From NCBI GenBank assembly GCA_963565915.1, contig OY751494.1, positions 1,736,001 to 1,800,000 of the forward strand: 64,000 nucleotides of DNA, in the 5' to 3' direction. Positions within the stretch are counted from its first letter, which is position 1. Each line of letters starts with the position of its first letter. The stretch comes from Entoloma clypeatum (Eukaryota > Basidiomycota > Agaricomycetes > Agaricales > Entolomataceae). A program made the position numbers and the translations under genes. The notes under the pieces were generated by a model. It saw nothing but the letters and a program-made list of their open reading frames with translations. It was not told the DNA's origin and ran no database searches. Below, in pieces: positions 1 through 10,923 of this stretch.

Positions 1-1255
1 CCCTTTCGCGATCGTCTCTCTAACTTCATGCAGATGGGTACATATAATCTACACGGTTATGGGCTGCTACTTGCTACCGTTGCGGTACTATCAGTACAAG
101 AAACGCGCATGGCATTACTTTTTATTCGACCTCTGCTACTACACCACCATCCTCAACTTCATCTATATCTGGTTCTTCCCATCAAGTCCGGCACTCTTCA
201 TTGCATGCTACTGTCTATCCCACGGATCCTTGGCCAGTGCCGTTATAACTTGGCGGAATAGCCTGGTGTTCCATGATCAGGACAAGGTTACATCCCTATT
301 TGTCCACATCTATGCTCCCTTCACCTTCACAGTCATAAGGTATAAGTGCAAGTATCTCACCAGTCGATATTTTCTGACATTATCGTGATAGACATTTCTA
401 CCCCGACGCCCCTGCGCGTTTCCCTGCGCTTGTTGAACTCCCTTATCTTCAACCCGTCCGAGCGGTCCTTCTGAGTGGAGGAATCTGTAAGCTTGACCTT
501 TTCTCTGTGTGATTTCTGTGTGATTTTGCCAACCAGATGTCATTTGGCAAGCTTTGTACTGGAAGGTAAGTATCTCATTTTTCACATGGGGCTCGCCGCA
601 TGACAATGTCGTATTATTTCATCATCAGTTCCTCCTTGTCGACCGCCGTGCCAAGATCGAGTCCGGCCAAAGAACAACGTCGTTCTCCTGGCTTCTTGCC
701 GACAAACGCAGTGTCATTGGTCGCTCGCTGTCATCAGTGCCTGCGCCTTATCGCATCATGGCATTTATGGCTGGACAGTTAGGTCGGTGTCCATATGAAT
801 GTAGCTTTATCTCCCTAACATACTTTATTTTCAGTTTATGCAATCCTTACCGAGCTTCCCGCCATCTTCCTCTTATATTCAAGCTCTCTCTGGAGTGGAA
901 CTTTCCTCATTGCTATATTTGCTGTCAGCGTCTGGAATGGCGGTGGTTACTACATTGAAGTCTTTGGCAGGAAGTCTGTACCTTTCTTTGCTTCTCCTCA
1001 ACAAAGTCGTCTTGACACGGCCATAGATTCGAACGCGAACTGGAAGCGCTCAGGAAGGAGTTGGCTGAAAGCACAGCGAAGTCTGGAAATTCAACGCCTA
1101 GCGGCTCTCTCAGCCATTCTCGCAGTGATTCTGACCTTTCGTCATTGGAAACCTCTCCGAACATGGTCAACGGGGGTTTACCGAGTTTTCCGCTGCGAGA
1201 GCTCAGCCCAGAGCCTGAGTCACCTCTTTCAGATTCTGACAAGAAGAATTCGTGA
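1..1255 (+). CDS. GPC1: Glycerophosphocholine acyltransferase 1 (DUF2838 family), 5'-truncated by window edge
   Basis: This is the C-terminal part of a multi-pass membrane acyltransferase of the Gpc1 family, which acylates glycerophosphocholine to lyso-phosphatidylcholine in the ER, a step of phosphatidylcholine recycling. The visible coding sequence begins after an AG acceptor near base 33. Family features seen are FLFDLCYYTTIL, the block SAVITWRNSLVFHDQDKVTSLFVH, then LPAIFLLYSSSLWSG and WNGGGYYIEVFGRKFE. Five introns inside the window restore one frame: 340-391, 487-536, 566-628, 783-834 and about 969-1025. The tail after the last membrane segment is Ser/Pro-rich and ends at TGA 1253-1255. 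The missing N-terminus should carry further membrane helices. It is convergent with TAD1 (183 bp between stops). Confidence 0.9.
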
Positions 1256-1437
1256 AGAACTGAGAGGCCAATGTTTTTCGTATTGCTGCTGTCCTATCAA
1301 GATCCTTTACATGCGCTACCCATCTACGAACCCATATGATATACTACTGCATGTATGCGTTTTGTCGTGTCCCTTGCTATCTTCCCCGGCGTAATTGTAA
1401 CGAGTTATTTATATACATAGGTTGCCTGTCTAGATAG

Positions 1438-2950
1438 TTATGAATCATGTCGATGGCTCACTTGAAGGGTCAAGTCGAAGCTTTCCCATTGCGCTCCGCT
1501 CTTTGCCCAACCACTGAAGGGAGCGAGGACACCCCTCAACGTCTCTTTTGCCGCTTGATAGTCCATCATGGAATGTTTTACTTGATGGTACGTCATCGAA
1601 AGCCTACCAGAAACCCAACAGCTGAACAATGAGAATGTGATTATTCTTATGAATCCTCACGTCTCGAAACCAAGGCGAGCCAATGTGTCAGAGTATAGCT
1701 GCAACAGCGATATCTTGGACAGCCTCGGTCTACAAAAAAAATTCGTCGTCGAAAATACATCATATCTGCTCATGGGAACATCTCATATAAAGTAGTAGCC
1801 CACTCACCTAGATTTCTCTCGGAAGCGGTGCTTGGGAGGAACCCCGCGCCTCATTCCGTTGATCAAAACCTCGTATGGCGTGGAATCCGCAATCCAACAT
1901 AATGCTTTCTTTCAAAATGGATAACGGAGATACAATCGACATGAGAAAGCTGACATTCATTGCAGGAGCTGTTGCCAGTCCTTCGATTTTCCAAACCCAC
2001 GATGGCAAGCGAATGCACAAAAGTCTGTGTTGTGAATTCGACAGCTGGGGTATGAAGAGTGTATCCTGGACGCCAGTCTGAAGAGAGCTAAATGACGTCT
2101 GTATTGAACGGTAATTCGAATTCAATGTTACCTCCCATATCTTGTAACCGGCCCCACAGCGCGCGTTGACAGTCTTCCCTGATGAGATCACGCATGTTGG
2201 TGGGAATCCCTCCAATAATGACCGTTGACAAATACAGAGGTCGCAAGAATCGAGACGCCAGCGCGCCTTGAAAGCCTACGACGCTCCAAGATGCGATTTT
2301 ATCACTGCACGACATACATAGCGTAGCTGGTGAATCTGCACGGCCAGGCTTCGTGCGGAGGACGCTCAGGCGAGCATAGTTGTCACGACCCCTGGAAGCT
2401 TGCATAGGATCTAGCGTAGGATAAGCAGTCGAATCCTTAAGCACAGCCATCTCCTCATCTTGCACGGAGGCCAAGAAACGCATAGAAGCATCACCACCTT
2501 GGAGATAAACGCAACTTTTCTAATTGGAAAGGGGGAACGCATCTCACATGGAACGGTGGATATGTACAAGTTGACCTGCACATTTTCACGGAGATCGTGT
2601 TTACCCTGAGGAAGGATGCATATCCATGGCGATTCGTAAGAGCCAGAGCCCAGTGTTGGTGACGACGACGACGACGAGTGGCACCGCTGGATTTCTTCGA
2701 GAAACCAGCGGATAGCGCCGCGGCGCGCCAAGATTTCCGCGTGGCTATCGTGTAAAGCTTCGCCTTTGATGGGATATCGGACTGTGGGAAGGCATTTTGT
2801 TCCGGTGGCGAGGCTGATTATTTTGGTGGTGGAGGGGGAGGTGAGGAAGAAGGAGGCTGCGACGGTGTATTGGCCGGGTGGTGGGGTGAATGATAGGGAG
2901 GAGTATAAGCGGAGGATGGCAGCCACATTCTCTTCAGTCATCTTCATCAT
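1438..2950 (-). CDS. TAD1: tRNA-specific adenosine deaminase 1 (A-to-I, ADAT1/Tad1)
   Basis: The protein deaminates adenosine 37 of tRNA-Ala to inosine. The zinc-dependent deaminase signature is visible: [11 protein letters not shown] (zinc His and catalytic Glu) in exon 1, STVPCGDAS formed by joining exons 1 and 2 (first zinc Cys), and [20 protein letters not shown] (second zinc Cys). Downstream blocks [28 protein letters not shown] and [13 protein letters not shown] match the family C-terminus. About five short introns are needed; the first is 2498-2547. The last exon (1438-1595 or so) carries a conserved [20 protein letters not shown] helix, so the gene continues well past the ORF end near 1808. 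The first ATG is at 2950 (ATG ATG AAG ATG); translation may also start at 2941. About 400 residues, full length. Confidence 0.93.
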
Positions 2951-3641
2951 CACCTGACTTCTTACAACGAATTCTGGAAATCATTGGAATGTTTCCTGCC
3001 GTCGAACCTCGGGCCTCTCGGCAATGTTTTTCTTTGGCAGAACCATAACGATGCGAAGAACATCCACCACGGGGCAGCCTCTCGAGACTCGAGGGCAACT
3101 TGGAGATCACTATATGTTCAATTCGATTACAGAGTCGCAAATGATGGATACTCTATGCGAGAAAGCAGCTTGAAGAGGATGTGCAGGACATGCACCACGA
3201 AACAGCTGACTTTATCAGAACGTCTACAAAGAATATCGATCCGAGTCGGCGCGCATCTTGGGATGAACAATTACGTGTCCGAAGCCGCTTCTGCCTTCAG
3301 GCATGCTCTCTTTAGCTGGCACCATTCCGCATCGAGCCCAAGCTTTGCCTCAACCTTTGGCCAAAGTCGCCACTCACATTGCTCTCGGCTCTCGGCGTCA
3401 TCTCTGACGCCTTGCCTCCTGGCTCCAGGTCTTGATTGATCATTCATCAGTAGATGCATCGTGTGACGACACAGACGTACAAGCCCACACTGAACTGATC
3501 CTTCCTCACCGGTTCTTGTACTTACGTCCCTACTATTACTAAGGTTCCCGCTTTCTTAAGGCAGCGGGTCCATACGGATGCCGCACTACCCTAGCTCCCC
3601 ACTATTCCTACATCCTCCTAGTTTCTCTGGTCAGTGCACGG
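2951..3641. other. Intergenic region between divergent TAD1 and the DUF6534 gene
   Basis: About 690 bp holding both promoters. Open frames on the + strand between 2984 and 3460 begin with a TTG, show no family resemblance and change frame, so I do not call a gene. One stretch (about 3145-3310) reads as a hydrophilic helix-like peptide (KQLEEDVQDMHHETADF) but is bounded by stops and has no good start or splice sites; see findings. No tRNA, repeat or clear regulatory motif was recognised. Confidence 0.5.
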
Positions 3642-5821
3642 ATGGACGGGCGAAGTGATGCTGTGGATAACACGTATGTATCGTATGAACATTTTTCATT
3701 TTTATTCCCTTCTGAACGAAACTATCAGGATGGGCGCAGCCCTCGTCGGTGTCATCTGTGCCGCAATGTATGCTTCTTAAAATTATCGCCCTCTTCACTA
3801 TTGAGCTCTTTCCTCTCAATTTAGCTTGTATGGAGGTATCTGCCGTCTCTTTTCTGTCAAGTTGCGTTTTCAAGAAACGCGAACAGTTTCTTCCGTCCAG
3901 ACCTGGTATTACTTTGAGAGATACCCCAAGGTAGACCTCCGCTGTCTGATCCACCGCGTCAAGCGGACCTAACCTTGGCGTTTCAGGATGTCTGGTACAT
4001 CAAAGCGCTCGTGCGTTTCATGGGTCCTTTCGGTTGGTCTCAGCGGCGGCAATACCGATGGCTCAACAGGTTGGCATCATATGGATATTTGACAGTATAC
4101 ACCAAGGCCTCATCTCGCACACAGGTAAGTTTATCACACGAGCGCTGGGATTTTCTTGCTGTTCCAAGTCTTATATCACTACACAGTGTACCACTTTGTC
4201 ATCACGAATTACCATAATCCTGCGGCGCTGGAAGATATGGTTTGGTGAATATATATTTTCCTATCCGCCCTTACATGCCTTTTCACCTTGTTACTGGGAA
4301 TTCAAGGAGCATATTGGTATGGAAATATGACATCTTGATGGTTATCTGCAACTTATGAGCGATAAATAGTTGGAAGTGCTATTCAACGTGAGTCCTTCAA
4401 GCTTCCAGAACATTTGGCGTTCCTTATCCCTTTTAGGGATTGATAGGGCTGCTTGTGCAAGGGTAAGTTTCCTGTCATCATCTCAATACTAAATATGACT
4501 TCGTATTGACTAGATTCTTGACGTTGCGGGTCTGGCGTCGTAAGTCGTCACTCTGGTCCTTCGTTCAATTTCCAACCTCTACTCCAGTCAGCAACCGAAA
4601 TGTCCCACTCCTATTCATAATCGTAAGTCTACGTCTTCATTGTCGTACGTTATTCAACGAATTGACCTAGATCGGTCTGGTGCTGACGGAGTTTGGTGGG
4701 CTATCTGGTCCTTTCGCGTCGAGTTCGGCTCCCGATATCTAACATGTTTTGCCCAATCTCAGCGTGCTCTGTCGGTGAGCCCACTCTGCTTATTTACTGT
4801 TATATCCCCTTCTGAGCTCTCCTGATAGTGTTTACTATCAAATCGTGAGTAGGTGTTACTTCTTAAAGTTGGCTGACTGGGTTTCATACTTCCCTAGTAT
4901 GCAGCTAGCCACTTGGGCACAGCTCACGCAACTCAAGGTTTGCCGAAGAAGCAGGAAACTTCACCCAGCTGACCGCTGTATCGTCAATCCAGGGGCTATC
5001 GATGGCTGTAAATATCTTGGCGGCTCTCGGAGACGCCTTGATTGCTGGCGCTTTATGCTTCTTCCTTCAACGGTCGCGAACAGGTTTCAAAAAGTCTGTT
5101 CATTGCCATATTTCAAATAGCCACATGCTGAATCTCGTGCCGATTAGATCTGATACGATGATCAGCAAACTGGTAAACCTTTCATCATGGATCACCCTCA
5201 AGGGTGGCGTCTGAAGCCTGTTTGAAGATCCTATTCACGGTCAGCACGGGAGTGTTGACGAGCATCTGCGCAATCGCATCGCTGGCATCGGTGTGTCGGA
5301 TCTCCGGAACGAAACAATTTATCCGCGAATCGTTCATGATACCCTTTTTAGATCCTGCTGTGGGGGCGGACCCTGATATACGTCGCATTTTATTTTAGCG
5401 TTGGACGACGTATGAATCATTATAAGCATGCTCGAGAGCAGAAGCTGAAGGTTTTGCAGTTTATAGTAATTCGGTCCTCGCGACACTCAATGCTCGACAA
5501 GCAATTCGAGAGCTGGGAGAAGATAGTGAAGACGACCTGCTGTTTACTCTGCAACCGACGTTTTCAAAGGGTCCTCAAGCAGTCAACCCAAGCATCGTAA
5601 GTGACACAGGCCTTCAAGCCAAGCCGATCTGATAAGGCGACTTGTTTGCAGCGATCGACCAATATTTCCATAAAGATCGATACGAGTCACCAGTACATTC
5701 GGGATCCGACTCATCCTGATGTAAGTCGTACCCATAGTGTATTGAGATGTATTTACGTTGTTATTGATGAGACTTGCAGTCAGCTAACACGGATAGCTCT
5801 TTCAGAGAGGAATGTGCATGA
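3642..5821 (+). CDS. DUF6534-type multi-pass membrane protein, about 23 exons
   Basis: A seven-helix-like integral membrane protein of the DUF6534 family, an agaricomycete-expanded group of unknown function. Splicing recovers the family blocks in order: MGAALVGVICA, TWYYFERYPKDVWYIKALV, FDSIHQGLISHTVYHFVITNY, WSILLEVLFNGLIGLLVQGF, LTLRVWRLSN, NVPLLFIIIGLVLTEFGG, QLTQLKGLSMAVNILAALGD, LQRSRTGFKKSDTMISKLI, STGVLTSICAIASLAS, LIYVAFYFSVGRLYSNSVLATLNAR, followed by a soluble tail. Roughly 345 residues are spread over about 23 exons, including a 10-nt exon (4307-4316), a 12-nt exon (4763-4774) and a 16-nt exon. The intron after TATGGAGG near 3860 is the least certain. Start ATG is 3642; stop TGA 5819-5821. 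Function unknown. Confidence 0.85.
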
Positions 5822-6267
5822 CAGGCGAACAGTTCCAATATTTTGATACTGCAAAGATGTTGTATTGTATTTACGTTTGATTCTGTCGAAGGAGTGGTCA
5901 TTGTCCTCTTCACCCCGCATCTCGGAATGAATTCTAATGTCTCCAACCGGGTTGGAGCCTTCAAGGGGCCTTAGCGGCTTGGGCTCGCGGGACTCCACTG
6001 ATGATCTCTCACATTGCCTCGTGGCGGCCCTTTTTTGGCTCTGCGACGTCGATTTCCGCGGACGTCGCGTTGGCAAGAGAACTTTACTTCTTTCATACCT
6101 TCCACGATTGCGACCTCGTGCTGAACCCTGGATTCGGACTGATCCTATCTGGGAGTCTCTCTTAATGCGACTGCATAAAGGCACGGCGTCCAGAGCTCCA
6201 TCCAAAAATCGAAGCAACCCTCCTTTCTAGTTTTCATCCTCTTGCTCCCCTTCGTCTTGTTGACTCA
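5822..6267. other. Intergenic region upstream of the P450 gene
   Basis: About 446 bp between two tandem genes. It contains open frames on both strands (5937-6230 plus, 5780-6217 minus), but neither shows a recognisable family, splice structure or usual composition; I treat them as chance. The middle is CpG-rich with two ACGT-core octamers (listed separately). Presumed 3' UTR of the DUF6534 gene and P450 promoter. Confidence 0.5.
6043..6068. promoter_or_regulatory. Inverted pair of ACGT-core octamers upstream of P450
   Basis: GCGACGTC (6043-6050) and GACGTCGC (6061-6068) form a perfect inverted repeat with a 10-bp spacer, 200 bp upstream of the P450 start. ACGT cores are typical of bZIP binding sites. 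The pairing is seen; any role is inference and could be chance in a CpG-rich stretch. Confidence 0.3.
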
Positions 6268-8402
6268 ATGGCGCTCAACTTTCTAAACATTGCAGACGTA
6301 TCTTTCGCCTCTCTATGTCTCTTTCTCTTGTACACTCTGCTCCGCCGGTCGAGGCAGCGCGCTCCGCTTCCCCCTGGTCCAAAAGGTTTGCCGCTAATCG
6401 GCAATGTTCTCGACATGCCCTCTAGTCAAGAGTGGCTGACCTTTGCTCAATGGGGTGAAAAATGGGGTGAACATTCTGCGTTCGGGACCGAAGCTTCTTC
6501 TGACATACCTCTGACATTCCCAAAACTAGGAGATATTTGTTCCGTCACTATCCTTGGGCAGCCCATGATCATCCTCAACTCTGCCAAAGTGTCGTTCGAT
6601 ATGCTTGACAAGAAGAGTCCTATTTATTCCGACAGGCCCGTGCTCGAGATGGGCGGTAATCTCGTCGGTTGGAAGAACGCTCTGGTTTTTCTCCCTTATG
6701 GTGACCGTTTTCGCCGTTTTCGCCGCTTCTTCCATGGCGTCATCGGAAACCGTACGACGATGAAGCAATTCTTACCTGTCGAACACACCGAAACACATCA
6801 ATTTCTGCGACGCGTTCTGGCAAAACCCACAGATCTTGCAGCTCATGTCCGACAGTAAGTACATATGTTATCTTCAGTCCTTCAAACGTCTGATGTCAAG
6901 AAAAGCACCGCAGGCGCCATCATCCTTCGCATCTCGCATGGCTATGAAGTCAAAGAGCACGATGACCTCTTCGTTGAACTCGCCGACAAAGCGACAGAGC
7001 AATTCTCACTTGCCACTGTGCCGGGTGCTTACCTGGTTGATGTTATGCCTGCTTGTATGTAATACTTGATTCATTCCATGTTTGCATCCTCTCATGATTT
7101 TTAGTGAAACATTTACCAAGCTGGTTTCCTGGAGCTGGCTTCCTGCGAACCGCAAAAGAATGGGCGGCCACGCTTGGAGAGATGGTTGATCAACCATACA
7201 ATTTCGTCAAGCGAGAAATGGTATGAAATGTTCCCAAGGAATTCGATGAACTTGAATTTGCTGAAATCCCCTGGAAAGGCCGCTGGCACGGCTCCAGTTT
7301 CCTTTGTGTCTTCCCTTCTCGATGACAAGCGTCACGGTACCACCGCTGAGGAAGAATTTGAAATCAAATGGAGCGCCGCCAGTTTGTACGCAGGTACTAT
7401 CCCATTAAACCTACTCTCCAACAGATCCTGATATTTCCTTGGCCCTAGGTGGCGCCGACACCGTGAGTTCCATTTAGAATGCCAAAATGGAGGTTCTAAT
7501 CATCCCCCTAGACCGTATCAGCGATATACTCTTTCTTTTTGGCGATGACGCTTCATCCTGAGGTCGCCAAGAAGGCTCAAGCAGAGATCGATGCCATTGT
7601 TGGCAACGACAGGCTCCCAACTTTTGAGGACCGCCCATACCTTCCGTATGTTGATGCGCTCTCAAAAGAAGTATTTCGCTGGAATGCAGTTGCACCGACC
7701 GGTAAGCGGCCCAAAACCTCTTGAATCAGGCTGACAGCGGTCTTGCTCATGTAGGCGTACCTCACCGAGTGATGCAGGATGATGTTCATGAAGGATACTT
7801 TATCCCGAAGGGGTCTTTAATATTTGTCAATATATGGTGAGTGAGGGGGGAGGAAAGCGCGGACAGTTTGATGAATGCCTTCGTAGGAACCTTTTACATG
7901 ATCCAAAAGTTTATTCCAACCCGGATCGCTTTGATCCAGACCGTTTCATTCCTTCGGAAGGCAAAATTGCCGAAATGGACCCTCGCAATCTCTGTTTCGG
8001 TTTTGGTCGACGGTGCGTCCCCTGCTATGGAGATAAAAATCTGTCATCTGACTTGAGCTCTAGAATCTGTCCAGGTGTTTCTTATTGCGTTGTTCCGAAG
8101 ACTCCCATGAATACTAACTTTCGAACCATATCCAGGCTTGCACCTCGCCGATGCGTCGGTTTTCATTTCGTGTGCCATGTCGTTAGCTGTCTTTGACATA
8201 TCCAAATGTGTCGAAAACGGTGTGGTCATTGAACCGATTCATGAAAATACCTCCGGAACGATAAGGTAAGATGATAGCCCATTACAAGTGGAAAAGTTAT
8301 CGATCTCCGTTCTTTCCTAGTCATCCCAAGCCTTTCAAGTGTACTATTAAGCCCAGGTCTGAGAAAGCTGTATCTTTGATTCAGGCAGAAGAGACAAAGT
8401 AG
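6268..8402 (+). CDS. Cytochrome P450 monooxygenase (O-methylsterigmatocystin-oxidoreductase-like)
   Basis: A complete class II microsomal P450. The N-terminus has a hydrophobic anchor followed by the proline hinge APLPPGPKGLPLIG. The I-helix oxygen-binding motif is GGADTTVSAIYS, the K-helix ExxR is KEVFRW, the PERF-like motif is FDPDRF, and the haem loop FGFGRRICPG is assembled across two introns near 8012-8136 with the axial Cys present. Spliced length is about 510 residues. The first intron (63 nt, starting after AAATGGG near 6468) has a length divisible by three and no in-frame stop, so its retention would add 21 residues without breaking the frame. The nearest relatives I recall are agaricomycete P450s annotated O-methylsterigmatocystin oxidoreductase; substrate unknown. 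Other genes here are housekeeping, so it is not in an evident metabolite cluster. Stop TAG 8400-8402. Confidence 0.92.
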
Positions 8403-8722
8403 TCAAAAAGCACGCAACGTTTGATTTAGTAGACATGTTTCGTCGCTATGTACCAGGTATTTATTATATATCTTGCTTCCTTTAATTTTGTTATATGCGA
8501 TTGCTGAACACGGAATGTACCTAATACACGGCTGTTCTTATTGCGGCTGGGCGCTGAACGCTGGAAGGAAAGTCTGATGAAGCAAGGTATAACTTACACT
8601 GGAGGAACTAAGATTCCGTCATGGCGCCTTTGGGTCTGCAGCTAGATAGATGGTCTTGATCTATTCAACGCAACAGACCCGGACCCGGGGCACGATGCGA
8701 ATTGGCCTAGAAACCTCTGGCC
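8403..8722. other. Intergenic region between convergent P450 and SHG1
   Basis: About 320 bp between two convergent stop codons; it should hold both 3' UTRs and polyadenylation signals. AT-rich near 8450-8500. No gene or repeat recognised. Confidence 0.5.
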
Positions 8723-9532
8723 CTATACAGCGGGGTTGCCTGCCTTCGGCTTCTCCAAGGTGAGTTTTGTAGTGGGTGTCTGGGATGCTCCGATGCTTTG
8801 GATAGGGGGTGGGATAGACTGAAGAGGGTTGGGAGACTCATCAGCAGGAGTAATGACTATTGATGGCTCAGGAACTGCTGCAGGGGGGTGCACATTGTTT
8901 GCCGCCTTCGGAGATTGGTTCGCAGCTGGTTTGACAGGCAATGTCCGGGTTTTTTCACTTTGAGTGACTAGACCGACTGTCAGTGAGAGTAAAGGTATGA
9001 TTCTTTTGACATAAACCGAACCATTTGTCGGAAGAGGCTTCTGTCCTTTACTCTTGAGAAGAACATTATGAACAGACTTTCGAATGTTCGTTGAGAAGGA
9101 GGGGTCAGATAGCGTTTGGATACCCGTTGCTGCCCGTTCGACGATTGGGAACCTTGGGGGTGGATCCTTAGCGTTCGTGGGCTATGTAGAATAATGAAGA
9201 GCTGACCGGTCCATCTCTTGTAACAACTCTCTTTTGGCGACATCCTGATGCAAGAATCGTAACTTTTGATCGGATTCGTAGCGTTGTCGCGCTATGTCTG
9301 CTATTCCAGACTTGAATTCTGCTATCCCAGCCTTGTTGAGGGCTTCAAGGCTGCACTGAAGACGTCAGAGTGTGCAAACACTCACACTCTGCTGAAATTG
9401 CGCGAGTAGCTCACGCCGCAGACGTTCGAACTCTCCGGATTTCTTGAATCTTGGAACAACATGAGAGATGGAAGCGTTGAGATGTTTAGATCTTTACTCA
9501 TCGACCAAGTCTGTTGGGTTGTCGATGGGCAT
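8723..9532 (-). CDS. SHG1: COMPASS complex subunit Shg1 / BOD1-SHG1 domain protein
   Basis: A small nuclear protein with the BOD1/SHG1 domain; Shg1 is a non-catalytic subunit of the Set1 (COMPASS) histone H3K4 methyltransferase. The start is ATG 9532, because MPIDNPTDLVDE joins across an intron with GTAAAG donor to FKKSGEFERLRRELLAQFQ, the diagnostic domain start. It continues with NKAGIAEFKSGIADIARQR, then DQKLRFLHQDVAKRELLQEMDR, and the family end motif SDPSFSTNIRKSVHNVLL. A proline-rich tail (PVKPAANQSPK, then several Pro/Ser stretches) ends at 8723. About 230 residues. The intron after FQQ is unusually short (30 nt) or uses an alternative donor and acceptor giving 47 nt. Head-to-head with HEM12, 151 bp between starts. 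Confidence 0.78.
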
Positions 9533-9683
9533 CGGCACAGAGCAGTGGATGCGATTACATACTCACCGATCATGAAGGATTCATTCATCGTGCTCACTGA
9601 GTCGCTCTTCGAGTAATTGATCTCCGTTTTCAACCTAGTCCACACTCACTGACCCGTTGCACATCCGACCACCCTCCACCACA
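9533..9683. promoter_or_regulatory. Divergent promoter SHG1 / HEM12
   Basis: Only 151 bp separate the start codons of SHG1 (minus) and HEM12 (plus), so this stretch must carry both core promoters and 5' UTRs unless leaders overlap the neighbour. No TATA-like element or known site was evident. Confidence 0.55.
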
Positions 9684-10923
9684 ATGGCCACTGATTTTCC
9701 ACCGCTTCGAAACGACCTGCTCCTGCGAGCGGCTAGAGGTACTGAATGTTTTTGACTCTCTTAATCATCCTCATCGCTTTACCAGGGGAAAAAACCGAGG
9801 GCGCACCCGTCTGGGTGATGCGGCAGGCGGGACGTTACTTGCCTGGTCAGCATTGTTGACGAGGCGAAAAGGCTCTCCCCTGACCCCTCACACAATTTCA
9901 AACAGAATTTCGCAAGGTCCGGGAAACGCACGAGTTCTTTGAAGTCTGCAGAACCCCCGAACTGGCGACCGAGATCACGCTCCAGCCCATCCGACGATAT
10001 ACCGGACTCTTGGATGCAGCAATCATCTTCAGCGACATACTCGTCATCCCCCAGGCCATGGGCATGGACGTTCAGATGAACCCGGGCCCACACTTCCCCG
10101 ATCCGCTCGTGACGCCCACAGACACCAGTAAACTACGTGCGGTCGTTGATGTTGACAAGGAGTTGAAATATGTATACGACGCCATCTCGAGGACGAGACG
10201 GGAGCTGAAGGGTGAAGTGCCTCTGATCGGATTCTGTGGAGCCCCCTGGACCTTGTTCGCGTACATGATCGAAGGAGGAGGAAGCAAGACTTTGCAGAAG
10301 GCGAAAGCTTGGCTGTTCAAATACCCTGAAGAGTCCAAAGCTTTGCTACTCCGCATCGCAGACGTTTGTGTGGACTTTCTCGTTGGCCAAGTGAAAGCGG
10401 GTGCTCAGGCAAGTTGTATGTATCACACAACATACGGTCGCTAACACGACCCACACAGCTCCTACAAGTCTTTGATTCATGGGCAGGGGAACTATCGCCA
10501 CACGACTTCTCTCTCTTTTCTTTCCCAACCCTGCGACACATCTCGGCCAACGTCCGTCGTCGGCTCGCCGAAGAAAACCTCCCCTCGCCACCCATGACGC
10601 TCTTCGCCAAGGGCGCCAATCACGGGCTCGGCTTCCTGGCAGAGCACGCCGGCTACGACGTTCTCGGACTTGACTGGTGCATTGATCCCGTCGAAGCGCG
10701 TCGAATCGTTGGCACCAAAGTGGCGCTGCAAGGAAATATGGATCCCAACGTTCTGTACGGTGGGAGAGACGCCATCGAAGCGGCCGTCAAAAGGATGTGT
10801 GAAGGGTTCCGCAAGGGGGAGGGCGGCTGGATCGCAAACCTGGGGCATGGGATTACACCAGGGGTCGATCCCGAGGATCTGCGGTGGTTCTTTGATTGCG
10901 TTCACAAGTATTCCAGGACTTAG
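9684..10923 (+). CDS. HEM12: Uroporphyrinogen decarboxylase
   Basis: This cytosolic haem-pathway enzyme converts uroporphyrinogen III to coproporphyrinogen III by four decarboxylations. Diagnostic features are VMRQAGRYLPEFRKVR (substrate-binding Arg loop), FSDILVIPQAMGM (catalytic Asp), GFCGAPWTLFAYMIEGGGSK, QVFDSWAGELS and the C-terminal NLGHGITPGVDPE with the conserved His. Four exons give about 360 residues, the usual length. Introns start after GCTAGAG (about 9738), after TTGCCTG (about 9843) and at 10409. The third intron has a GC donor (CAG|GCAAGT) and ends at 10458; using the nearby GT donor instead produces a stop codon, so the GC..AG reading is well supported. Stop TAG at 10921-10923. 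Confidence 0.97.

Noticed and set aside
5780..6230. Overlapping ORFs of 145 aa (minus) and 97 aa (plus) upstream of the P450
   Set aside because: CpG-rich promoter region; no family resemblance, no splice structure, and the two frames overlap each other.
9589..9645. Upstream start for SHG1 giving MNESFMI or a longer N-terminus
   Set aside because: The 9645 codon is GTG, and joining from these starts puts the SHG1 domain out of frame; ATG 9532 leads directly into NPTDLVDE-FKKSGEF.
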